Positions 1 through 7,309 of a stretch of 62,816 nucleotides of DNA are shown here, in pieces. The first letter of the stretch is position 1; each line of letters starts with the position of its first letter. A program made the translations under genes and the position numbers. Origin of the DNA: Kiritimatiellia bacterium (GTDB lineage Bacteria; Verrucomicrobiota; Kiritimatiellia; RFP12; UBA1067); contig JAFXEU010000102.1 in the NCBI GenBank assembly GCA_017520845.1, forward strand, positions 1 to 62,816. The letters are read 5' to 3'. Below the pieces are notes generated by a model. It did not search any database. It worked only from the letters and a program-made list of their open reading frames with translations, and had not been told where the DNA came from.

Positions 1-76
1 GGTGATCCCGTTCGACTTGCATGCCTAATCCACGCTGCCAGCGTTCGTTCTGAGCCAGAATCAAACTCTCAGAAAA
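1..76 (-). rRNA. rrs: 16S ribosomal RNA, 5' end only (runs off the window)
   Basis: Read on the minus strand, positions 69 down to 50 give AGAGTTTGATTCTGGCTCAG, the universal 16S 5' priming site, followed by GAACGAACGCTGGCAGCGTG and the GCATGCAAGTCGAACGG block before variable region 1. Only about the first 76 nt are present; the rest lies to the left of the window. The mature 5' end is placed about seven bases before AGAGTTTGAT by analogy with E. coli. The GTGGATTAGGCATGCAAGTC wording is typical of Verrucomicrobia/Kiritimatiellota-type sequences, but it is too short for a firm placement. Confidence 0.97.
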
Positions 77-299
77 AGAAAGTTTTTAGTTTGAAAGTCC
101 CTCGCGGAACTTTCGTAGCTCCTCACACAAACATTACTGTTCCGTGTCTCTTCCGAAGGTTCGTATTAATTTTGACGAACCATCAAGAGTCACGTCTCAA
201 GCATCTATTCTCAAAGATCGATGTCCACCCTTTCGGGCGAACGGTTGGATAGTTTATCAAATCTTATCTCAGCGCGCAAGGGGGTATTTTAAATTTTTT
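77..299 (-). promoter_or_regulatory. 16S rRNA leader with promoter
   Basis: This gap between the DUF2400 gene and 16S holds a sigma70-type promoter: -35 TTGCGC at 274-279, a 17-nt spacer, and -10 TAAACT at 251-256, with a TG one base ahead (extended -10). The start would be near 244, giving a leader of about 165 nt. The leader contains a perfect inverted repeat GTTCGT/ACGAAC and a near-perfect stem of AAAGTTCC with GGACTTT close to the 16S start; the latter could be part of an RNase III processing stem, though its partner would be downstream of 16S, outside the window. The -35 hexamer TTGCGC is the same as that of rpoB. Confidence 0.7.
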
Positions 300-1049
300 T
301 CATTGCCCGTTTACGCCGTTTCCGAAGAGCGCGAAATCTGCTTTGAGCGGATCTGTCGGGAAAACCATCTTCATCTTCTCGGTCAACTTTTGGGCCGCCG
401 ACATCGACGCGACTTTAGATTTTACAAGTCCAAGTTTCTTCGCCTGAGAAAGAACATGCGTATCAAGAGGAACTATAAGAGTCTCTTTAGAAATGAAACG
501 GGACCAGAGCCCCAGGTCTACGCACGAGTCGTCGCGCACCATCCAGCGAAGAAACATACAGACTCTCTTGCATGCCGAACGCGGATTTTTAGGCACTACC
601 GAATATTCGCCCGCGCATTTCGAAAAAAGCGCGACGATTTTCCCGACCGCCGCATGCGCGTCGCGTACGCCGCCGTTTTCAAGGCACTCGCCGAGCGACC
701 CGCATTCATTCAGGATTTTGCGGTAGACGCCGAAAAACTCGTTCATCGTCCCTTCGCTGAAAAATCTGTAGAACGGTTTCGCGGAATCCGCGGGAAAGGA
801 ATCTTTAAACCGCCCGCTTCTGATCCAACCGTCGACATCTCCGCCGGAGAGTTCAACGATGCGCGCGATCTTCGGCAAGAACTGCTTTCGAGATCCGAAA
901 CTTAAACCCGACGCGACAAACGCAACCGCCTCACGGTTCCTTTCTCCGTTCACCTTATGCATGAACTGCGAAGGATCGTTCTCAAGGAACGATTCGTTTT
1001 CATTCCGTCCGGCGGACGATATCAGAAACTCTTTTACTTCGCTTTTCAA
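300..1049 (-). CDS. DUF2400 / TIGR02757 family protein
   Basis: This 249-residue protein resembles the TIGR02757 (DUF2400) family, a widespread group of unknown function related to helix-hairpin-helix DNA glycosylase folds. Supporting features are the N-terminal ENDPSQF segment, the FLRWMVR block in the second half, and the C-terminal VPLDTHV motif followed by a conserved PxDPLKADFALFG-type ending. The length fits the family. The start codon is TTG (1047-1049); its TTGA overlaps the TGA stop of miaB, so translation is probably coupled. It is the last gene of a GH2-miaB-DUF2400 unit and directly precedes the rRNA promoter. The biochemical activity is unknown, and the family call comes from motif memory only. 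Confidence 0.8.
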   Translation of the reverse strand: MKSEVKEFLISSAGRNENESFLENDPSQFMHKVNGERNREAVAFVASGLSFGSRKQFLPKIARIVELSGGDVDGWIRSGRFKDSFPADSAKPFYRFFSEGTMNEFFGVYRKILNECGSLGECLENGGVRDAHAAVGKIVALFSKCAGEYSVVPKNPRSACKRVCMFLRWMVRDDSCVDLGLWSRFISKETLIVPLDTHVLSQAKKLGLVKSKVASMSAAQKLTEKMKMVFPTDPLKADFALFGNGVNGQ

Positions 1050-2353
1050 ACGGGCCTGCCGATAAGTATCTGCGGATGAGCTTCAAGAATTTCGAGCCTT
1101 ACCTTATCGCCGGGGATAAGCGTGGCAGAACAATTCTCCGGCTTATCCCAGACGACGATTCTGTTGCCGCTGTCGCGTCCGGAAAACCTGTCGGACTTGC
1201 GCTTCGAGGGCCCTTCAAAAAGAACTTCGCGTACCGTTCCGACGAGCCTGTCGTTGCGCTTTTGTCCGCGCAGCTCCTGGTCGGCGAGAAGCACCTGATC
1301 GCGGCGTTCCTTCTCCTCCTTCGAAACATCGTCCTCCAACGCCGCAGAACGCGTTCCGGGACGCGGCGAATACTTGAAAATAAAAGCGTTGTCAAATCCC
1401 GCCTCCTCCATAAGAGTGCGGGTCGCCTCAAAATCCTCCGCCGTCTCGCCGGGATAGCCGACGATCACGTCGGTCGTAACCGCAAACTCCGGATCGAACT
1501 CGCGCAGTTTCGCAACCGCAGCGAGATATTCCTCGCGCGTATAACGACGGCCCATCTCGGCAAGAACGCGATCGCTGCCTGACTGTACGGGGAGATGCAG
1601 ATGACGGCAAACCTTCGGACAATCTCTGTAAACCTGAATAAGCTCGTCGGTACAGCCCTTGGGATGGGCGCTCGTAAAGCGGATGCGCTCAAGCCCTTCA
1701 ATTTCGTTAAGCGCCCTCAAAAGACGCGGGAAGGCTTCGCCGCGATCATCGTCCCAGGCTTTGTTTCTGATTCCGTATCTTAAAACGCTCTGCCCGAGAA
1801 GACAAACCTCCTTGACGCCGCGTTTCGCCAAAGCGGCGACCTCGGCGATAACCTCCTTCGCAGGCCTTGAATATTCGTGACCGCGCACATCGGGAACGAT
1901 GCAGTAGCTGCAGCGGTTGTCGCAGCCGAGAAGAACGGTCACAAAGGACTGCCAGCCGGTATCGACGTGAGCGTCCATTCCAACAGGCACAACATCCTCG
2001 CCTAGTTCAAGGACGGGATACTTCCCTTCGCTTACAATCTTGGGGATAAGCCCGAATGCGCGCGGACCGACAGCGAAGTGAAGTTTAGGCAGGCGCTTGA
2101 AAATATCTTCGCCCATACGCTTGACAGCGCATCCCATCATACCGGTAATCTTACCCGCGGCAATCATGTTACCGGATTTGCCGACGGCCTTTTCTTCGGC
2201 CTTCTGTCGCACCGTGCAGCTGTTTATGATAACAACCTCCGCGTCGTCTTCGCTCGCCGCCTTCTCGTGACCCGCGGCGATCATAAGCGACTCAACCGCC
2301 TCGGAGTCGCGGACATTCATCTGGCAACCGTAAGTGTGTATATAAAATTTCAT
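1046..2353 (-). CDS. miaB: tRNA-2-methylthio-N6-dimethylallyladenosine synthase
   Basis: MiaB is a radical-SAM methylthiotransferase that adds a 2-methylthio group to i6A37 of tRNAs reading UNN codons. The N-terminal UPF0004 domain shows YIHTYGCQMN with Cys10, and Cys46 and Cys75 that would bind the auxiliary cluster. The radical-SAM CxxxCxxC triad is at Cys144, Cys148 and Cys151 (GCDNRCSYC). A TRAM-like tail ends the 435-residue chain, which is the normal family length. The ATG lies 2 nt after the GH2 stop, and the stop overlaps the TTG start of the DUF2400 gene. The pairing with a glycosidase is not functional in any obvious way and probably reflects shared transcription only. Confidence 0.97.
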   Translation of the reverse strand: MKFYIHTYGCQMNVRDSEAVESLMIAAGHEKAASEDDAEVVIINSCTVRQKAEEKAVGKSGNMIAAGKITGMMGCAVKRMGEDIFKRLPKLHFAVGPRAFGLIPKIVSEGKYPVLELGEDVVPVGMDAHVDTGWQSFVTVLLGCDNRCSYCIVPDVRGHEYSRPAKEVIAEVAALAKRGVKEVCLLGQSVLRYGIRNKAWDDDRGEAFPRLLRALNEIEGLERIRFTSAHPKGCTDELIQVYRDCPKVCRHLHLPVQSGSDRVLAEMGRRYTREEYLAAVAKLREFDPEFAVTTDVIVGYPGETAEDFEATRTLMEEAGFDNAFIFKYSPRPGTRSAALEDDVSKEEKERRDQVLLADQELRGQKRNDRLVGTVREVLFEGPSKRKSDRFSGRDSGNRIVVWDKPENCSATLIPGDKVRLEILEAHPQILIGRPV

Positions 2354-2355
2354 CT

Positions 2356-4173
2356 TCAGCGATCTGCCCGTTCTCTCTTAGTCTTAAAATATTCTCGCAA
2401 ATAATATTCGCGCATATAATATTTGCGCATAACGCCCGCGGCGAGCTTTTCGGATCCGTCAGGAGCGAAAAGGCCCTTGCGGTTGTACCCGTCCTGCACA
2501 CCGGCCAGCGGACGGCGAGGCGAGCGGAAATCGTTAAGAATCCAAGGACAAGTGCCGGAAAGATTCTTAATTCTTCCGAACATCTTCACGTTCTTCTCAT
2601 AGATATCCTTCTGCATCTCCTCGCTCCAACGGTCCTTAACTCCGCCGTGACGCCCGGCGACAGCTCCGCCGCCGAACTCAGAAATGATAACGGGCTTATC
2701 GAACGGAATACGCCAAAGCGCGTTCGGGATATCTTTAGGCTGAACATACCAACCGAAATATTCATTGAACGAGATAATATCAACCTCGGTATTAAGCTCA
2801 TCCTTGATGGTGTAAGTGCCGTCTTCAAGATAGGTAACTTCCATCGCCATCGAAATAAGACGCGTCGAATCGAGAGAACGCGCCTTTTGAGCGAGGCGCT
2901 TTAAAAATGCGTTACGGCTTTTAGAGGGGACCGTCTCATTGGCGATCGACCAGATTATGACATTCGCGCGGCGGACATCGCGGCCGATCATCTCCTTAAG
3001 CTGACTCTCGGCGCTCGCGTACGTGGCAGAGTTATTCCAATCGATCATCCAGTAAAGCGGAATTTCGCTCCAAACAAGAAGCCCCGCCTTTTCGCATTCC
3101 TTAACCATCATCTCAATATGCGGATAATGGGCAAGACGCACGAAATTGCAGCCGAGCGATTTAGCGCGGCTGATATTCTCAAGAACCTCTTCGCGGGTAG
3201 TCACGCGACCGCCGCCAGGAGCCTCATCATGAATGCATACGCCTTTAAGAAATATTTCCTCTCCGTTGAGAAGAATCCCACCACCGCGCGTTTCAATCGT
3301 CCTAAAGCCGATTTCCTCGGTCAACTTATCTTCGCCGGCCGAGAGTTCAACTTTATAAAGCTTAGGACTCTCAGGCGACCAGCGCTGAAGCTCCCGCGCC
3401 TTGACCGTAAAAGCCAAAGTTCCATCCTCCGAAGTTTTACCCGAAAATCCGACGCCGAGCTCAGGAACGGCGAACTTGACGGGAATATCGGCAACGGCCT
3501 TATCTAACTTAAGCGAAACATCTATAACACCATCGTCGCCGCCCTTCTTAAGATCGGCGCGCCAGGATGCGATATAATGCGAGCTGCGGCTTTCCAGCTC
3601 GACGGAGCGGATAATTCCGCCATAGTTCCACCAATCGAAACCCTTAGTCGGGATACCGGATTTTTCGCGCGTGTTGTTGGCTCTTACGACTATATTATTA
3701 AGGCCGTCCTTAACAATGTCGGTAACTTCAAATTCAAACGGCGTAAAGCCCCCAACGTGACGGCCGATCTTTTTACCGTTCATATATACGTCAGCCTTAA
3801 GACTGACGGCGCCGAACTTAACGAACGTTCTTTCGCCGTTAAGAGGTTTCTTAAATTCAAATTGACGCGCATACCAAAGAGTTCCCTCATACCAAAGAAG
3901 CTCTTTTTTCTGCGTATTCCAGTCTCCGGGAACTTTCAGCGTATCCGCCGCGTTAAAATCATATTCTAAGAGCTGGAATTTGTTTTTGACTCCGGCGTTT
4001 CTGCCAAAGTTCATATTGTCCGTATCGGAATCAGGATCGCAATGATAGGACTTGGTGCCGATATTCTGAGGGTCGACGATATAGTTCCAGTCTCCGTCCA
4101 AACTGACGACCGTCCGCGCCGAAAGTCCAAGAGAAAGAACCGCCGCCGAAATAAAAAGGAATTTAGTTTTCAT
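2356..4173 (-). CDS. Secreted glycoside hydrolase family 2 (beta-glucuronidase/beta-galactosidase type)
   Basis: The 605-residue protein has an N-terminal signal peptide (about residues 1-19), a GH2 jelly-roll sugar-binding domain (about 25-200), an immunoglobulin-like sandwich (about 200-295) and a TIM-barrel catalytic domain. The acid/base is expected at Glu413 in SIANETV and the nucleophile at Glu499 in IISEFGGGA; FVRLAHYPH near 344-352 is the usual GH2 barrel motif. Its length and NE/SEFG pattern fit the beta-glucuronidase side of the family, but the substrate cannot be fixed from sequence. It probably acts in the periplasm on glycans. The ATG has no clear Shine-Dalgarno; an extended -10 promoter lies about 40 nt upstream. 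It shares a promoter element with the GH78-like gene at 5450. Confidence 0.93.
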   Translation of the reverse strand: MKTKFLFISAAVLSLGLSARTVVSLDGDWNYIVDPQNIGTKSYHCDPDSDTDNMNFGRNAGVKNKFQLLEYDFNAADTLKVPGDWNTQKKELLWYEGTLWYARQFEFKKPLNGERTFVKFGAVSLKADVYMNGKKIGRHVGGFTPFEFEVTDIVKDGLNNIVVRANNTREKSGIPTKGFDWWNYGGIIRSVELESRSSHYIASWRADLKKGGDDGVIDVSLKLDKAVADIPVKFAVPELGVGFSGKTSEDGTLAFTVKARELQRWSPESPKLYKVELSAGEDKLTEEIGFRTIETRGGGILLNGEEIFLKGVCIHDEAPGGGRVTTREEVLENISRAKSLGCNFVRLAHYPHIEMMVKECEKAGLLVWSEIPLYWMIDWNNSATYASAESQLKEMIGRDVRRANVIIWSIANETVPSKSRNAFLKRLAQKARSLDSTRLISMAMEVTYLEDGTYTIKDELNTEVDIISFNEYFGWYVQPKDIPNALWRIPFDKPVIISEFGGGAVAGRHGGVKDRWSEEMQKDIYEKNVKMFGRIKNLSGTCPWILNDFRSPRRPLAGVQDGYNRKGLFAPDGSEKLAAGVMRKYYMREYYLREYFKTKRERADR

Positions 4174-4218
4174 TGTATTATTGATTTTACATTCTTGGTT
4201 ACCGCATTGTTACGGACA

Positions 4219-4260
4219 ATTATATCACTTTAAACCGTAAAATAAAAGCGCGGCGCTTCC
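4219..4260 (-). promoter_or_regulatory. Promoter of the GH2 gene with shared upstream element
   Basis: The extended -10 TGATATAAT is at 4219-4227. Twelve bases further upstream is the block GCCGCGCTTTTATTTTAC (to 4237), which recurs with the same 12-nt spacing at the GH78-like promoter (7183) and more loosely at 11286. The block begins with a small hairpin (AAGCG, loop CCG, CGCTT) followed by T-rich sequence, so it could also end transcription of the fic gene. It occupies the -35 region, where no TTGACA-like hexamer is visible. Confidence 0.6.
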
Positions 4261-4271
4261 GTCTCATTATC

Positions 4272-5183
4272 CTACAATTCACCGTCCTTAATTAACCAGG
4301 AATAACCGAATTTACTCAATAAAGCCTTAAAGACATCTTGCCCGGTTCCGCAAGTATCTTTTAATCTGACGCGCTCACCTTTACGCCACTCTGCAAGCCC
4401 CTTATAATAATACTGTCTAAGATTTTCGGCAATAACAAATGGCGTATGATTATACTTTAAGCACTCCTTCAGCATAATAAGCCTTCCAATGCGCCCATTG
4501 CCGTCTTGGAAAGGATGTATCCCTTCAAAACGGACATGAAACTCCAGAATATCCTCCAGCGTTTTTTTAGTCCCCGCATACCAGGCAAACAACTTTTGCA
4601 TCTCATCATGAACCTGAGAAGCGGGACAAGTCTCCATTTCACCAACAACATTATCGAGTTTCTTATAATCCCCGACCGAAAACCACGCCCTACGGCCATC
4701 AACGGTTCCACTTTTCAAGATAGCATGTAAAGTCTTAACAAACCGCTCCGTAAGTGCCGCGCCAGCCGACTCAATTACCATATCTACACATCGAAAATGA
4801 TTCGCAGTCTCGACAATATCATCAACTGGAATATCCTCGGCAACTGAACCGATAGTGCGCGTTTCAAATATCCAACGCGTCTGCTCATGCGTTAAACGAC
4901 TACCTTCAATATGATTTGAATTATACGTAAAATCCACCTGTAATTTATGATAAAGAGCTCCCTTAATACGACTATCCTTCTCAGATTTAAGCGCGGCAAG
5001 AATAGTTGAAGGCCGCCCTTTAGCACGAGGTTTGCGCATTGGACGCAACGCTGATGAGGGAATCCGCCAAGCCTTTCCGCTTAAAACTACACCCTGCACA
5101 TTGCCTTTTTGGCAATGTAATTGCACACTTCGTATAGAAATACCCCATTTTTGAGCAGCTTCTTCTACAGACATGTAATCCAT
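4272..5183 (-). CDS. Fic-domain AMPylase-type protein with N-terminal helix-turn-helix
   Basis: Fic proteins transfer AMP or other phosphate-containing groups to hydroxyl side chains of target proteins. The core motif HPFQDGNGR (first His about residue 223) is intact, so the protein should be catalytically competent. A preceding SNHIEG (about residues 89-94) matches the (S/T)xxxE(G/N) inhibitory helix placed N-terminal to the Fic domain (class II), so the activity is probably self-inhibited. The first ~50 residues look like an excisionase/MerR-like DNA-binding helix-turn-helix. I chose the ATG at 5183 rather than one 30 nt upstream because AAAGGA sits 6 nt before it. It is monocistronic, with its own promoter; no partner antitoxin gene is adjacent. 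Confidence 0.92.
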   Translation of the reverse strand: MDYMSVEEAAQKWGISIRSVQLHCQKGNVQGVVLSGKAWRIPSSALRPMRKPRAKGRPSTILAALKSEKDSRIKGALYHKLQVDFTYNSNHIEGSRLTHEQTRWIFETRTIGSVAEDIPVDDIVETANHFRCVDMVIESAGAALTERFVKTLHAILKSGTVDGRRAWFSVGDYKKLDNVVGEMETCPASQVHDEMQKLFAWYAGTKKTLEDILEFHVRFEGIHPFQDGNGRIGRLIMLKECLKYNHTPFVIAENLRQYYYKGLAEWRKGERVRLKDTCGTGQDVFKALLSKFGYSWLIKDGEL

Positions 5184-5203
5184 AACAAATCCTTTTACGC
5201 AAC

Positions 5204-5232
5204 ATTGTACCATCTTATACGCAACTTATCAA
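5204..5232 (-). promoter_or_regulatory. Promoter of the fic gene
   Basis: The -35 TTGATA (5227-5232), a 17-nt spacer and the -10 TACAAT (5204-5209) preceded by TGG give a good sigma70-type extended promoter. The predicted start is about 14 nt before the chosen ATG, leaving room only for the AAAGGA ribosome-binding site. Confidence 0.75.
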
Positions 5233-5449
5233 GCCCAAACAGACACTAAAAATACGCCTATAATTTTCGCATAACAACTTAAATCCCTTCGCAACATATC
5301 AGCGGTCAAATACAGTTCCAAGATTTTCCGCATCAAATTCTCACTTAACGAAAAAGCTTAAAATACCACACTAAACGCAACTTTCCATCACTTATCGCCG
5401 ATGGGAACAGTCCCCCTTACTCTCCTTTATATTTTATGTTTCCGGTATT
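5233..5449. other. Intergenic region with a degenerate GGGACAGTCCCC palindrome
   Basis: This 217-nt gap lies downstream of the GH78-like gene and upstream of the fic promoter. It is AT-rich and holds no gene that I can support. Near 5402-5416 is a diverged copy of the dispersed palindrome (GGGAACAGTCCCCC), preceded by TTATCGCCGATG, a flank that resembles those of the copies at 7284 and 11845. Confidence 0.5.
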
Positions 5450-7174
5450 TTATTTCATAACGCGAATACCTGGAGGCGCTTTTACGGTAAGCTTACTGGT
5501 TCCGTCAGCATTGCGTTCAACGCGGACTTCGACTTTACCGCCTCCCGGAAGCGCCATCGCTCCTTCTGCCCACTCAAGATCGCCAAGATCGGGTTTTACT
5601 GCGATTGTTCTAGATCCTACGTCGAGAGAGCGGATGCCGAGAACATGTTCAATCAGCCAAGGCGCAGGACCGGCGCTCCACCCGTGACAAAGCGAGTGGC
5701 GAAATCCGACATAACAGTACGCGCCGAAATCTCCGTGAATGTCCTTCTTGCCGGAAACAGGAATTTCATCGACCCGAAAAGCGTTATTCGTCCATGCGAG
5801 ATCGAAATCCTCCCAGAAACTCGTAGCTCCCATATCGAGCATCCCTCCCCAATAATCACGAACGGTATCCAGCGCACGTTTCGTCTCGCCCGCCGCGCTC
5901 ATCGCCTCAAGCATATAATATCCGTAAAATGTCGATACTCCCGCATGACCGTTCCTGCCGAGCGACAAAGCGTACATCTCCTTAGGATCGCGAAGTCCCG
6001 AAAGCGCAAGAATCGCCGAAGCTGACTTAACTCCGCACGGATCGACTTTAGTTCCAGCGACGCGCTCACGAGCCGCTTTCAGCTCCGGCGCGGAACGTTT
6101 AAGCTCGTTCATCATAAAGAGCGCGTCATCCAAAGCCATAAGCAAAAGTCCCTGCGTTCCCGCGGCAGCCGCTTTTTTATTACCCTCTGTCGGCCAATCA
6201 AGAAACGTTCCCGCCTTCCAAATACCGTCCGAGCGAATATTCGCAACGACATGAGCTATCGTCTTCTCAAGATAATCGGAGTGTTTTTCGAGATACTTTC
6301 TATCTCCCGTAAAGCGATACCATTCGGCAAGATTGCGAATCCACCAAAGCGTATACGTCGCCATCGTATTCATCCACGCTGAATCGGGCGGAGTTGTAGC
6401 GGCGGCGTAATCGAGCGTTTTAGGAATTATTTCATGCGCGCCGAAAACTGATAAAATCGCCTTAATTTCCGGGTGTAAATCGCCCATCCATACGAGACGG
6501 TCGCGCTTAATCCCGTCCCAGATATAATCCTGAGAGCAAAGATGAATCGTACGCACAGCCGTGTCAAACACACGATTCAACCGTTCGTCGGAGCAGCGGA
6601 ACGACCCGAGACGCTCCATCGGACGCATGATCGAAACAGCCCTTACATATTCAAGCTGAAGAGGTTTATCCCCGACATTGTCGATGCGCACAAAACGAAA
6701 ACCGCTCTCACCGATTTCACGCCGCCCGAACCACGGCAAAGCTACAACATCATCGCGGATCGCATGATCATTGGTCGCGGTCGCGCCCGGGGAAGTTCCT
6801 TTAAGCTCCGCCATCGCTTCGGAGACCGATTCGCCGAACCTGATGCGAGCTTTCGCGTTCTTGCCGCTATTTTGGCCATTGCCTATCTGCAACGAACCGT
6901 GAAGCTCAAGCCCAAAATCAATAAGAACCCAGCCGCCTTTTTCGATAATAGCGCCGCTACCCGCGGGAAACCGCCCCTCTGGCACCTGGGCGAACTTCGC
7001 TGAAAGAAGCTTTTCGACGTTCTTAACTCCCGGCGACGAGGTGACTATCCGCACCGGTAAGACATATTCGCGCGTTCGCGGATCTAATTCCGCGAACAGA
7101 ATTCGCGGCAACGAAAGAGCGAACAAAAACACGAGCGAACAAATTTTGGAAATTATTGAACATTTCATCTTCAT
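5450..7174 (-). CDS. Secreted GH78-like alpha-L-rhamnosidase family protein
   Basis: The 574-residue protein has a signal peptide (about 1-28), an N-terminal beta-sandwich and a six-hairpin (alpha/alpha)6 barrel typical of GH78 alpha-L-rhamnosidases. The signature WDGIKRDRLVWMGD at residues about 219-232 corresponds to the conserved RDER-W-GD block that carries the catalytic acid, here with Asp replacing the first Glu. A C-terminal beta domain follows (GGGKVEVRVERN region). It would cleave terminal rhamnose or a related sugar in the periplasm or outside the cell. At 574 residues it is short for GH78, lacking extra N-terminal domains. The ATG is only 8 nt after the -10 box with no Shine-Dalgarno, so the transcript is probably leaderless. 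Confidence 0.88.
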   Translation of the reverse strand: MKMKCSIISKICSLVFLFALSLPRILFAELDPRTREYVLPVRIVTSSPGVKNVEKLLSAKFAQVPEGRFPAGSGAIIEKGGWVLIDFGLELHGSLQIGNGQNSGKNAKARIRFGESVSEAMAELKGTSPGATATNDHAIRDDVVALPWFGRREIGESGFRFVRIDNVGDKPLQLEYVRAVSIMRPMERLGSFRCSDERLNRVFDTAVRTIHLCSQDYIWDGIKRDRLVWMGDLHPEIKAILSVFGAHEIIPKTLDYAAATTPPDSAWMNTMATYTLWWIRNLAEWYRFTGDRKYLEKHSDYLEKTIAHVVANIRSDGIWKAGTFLDWPTEGNKKAAAAGTQGLLLMALDDALFMMNELKRSAPELKAARERVAGTKVDPCGVKSASAILALSGLRDPKEMYALSLGRNGHAGVSTFYGYYMLEAMSAAGETKRALDTVRDYWGGMLDMGATSFWEDFDLAWTNNAFRVDEIPVSGKKDIHGDFGAYCYVGFRHSLCHGWSAGPAPWLIEHVLGIRSLDVGSRTIAVKPDLGDLEWAEGAMALPGGGKVEVRVERNADGTSKLTVKAPPGIRVMK

Positions 7175-7182
7175 GAATATTA

Positions 7183-7225
7183 ATTATAGCACCTTAACTC
7201 GTAAAATAAAAGCGCGACGCTTGAT
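7183..7225 (-). promoter_or_regulatory. Promoter of the GH78-like gene; leaderless start and shared element
   Basis: The extended -10 TGCTATAAT occupies 7183-7191 and the ATG begins at 7174, so a start about 7 nt after the -10 would leave a leader of roughly 2 nt. Twelve bases upstream of the -10 is GTCGCGCTTTTATTTTAC (from 7201), the same block and spacing as at the GH2 promoter. A small hairpin AAGCG-TCG-CGCTT followed by T-rich sequence could also terminate the 1173-codon gene upstream. Confidence 0.65.
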
Positions 7226-7309
7226 GAAAAGGCGAAAGCAAGGGATGTGTCACGAGTGAGGAGTAAGTTTTTTTTATCGTCGATGATGACAGTCCCCCGG
7301 CTATTCAAA

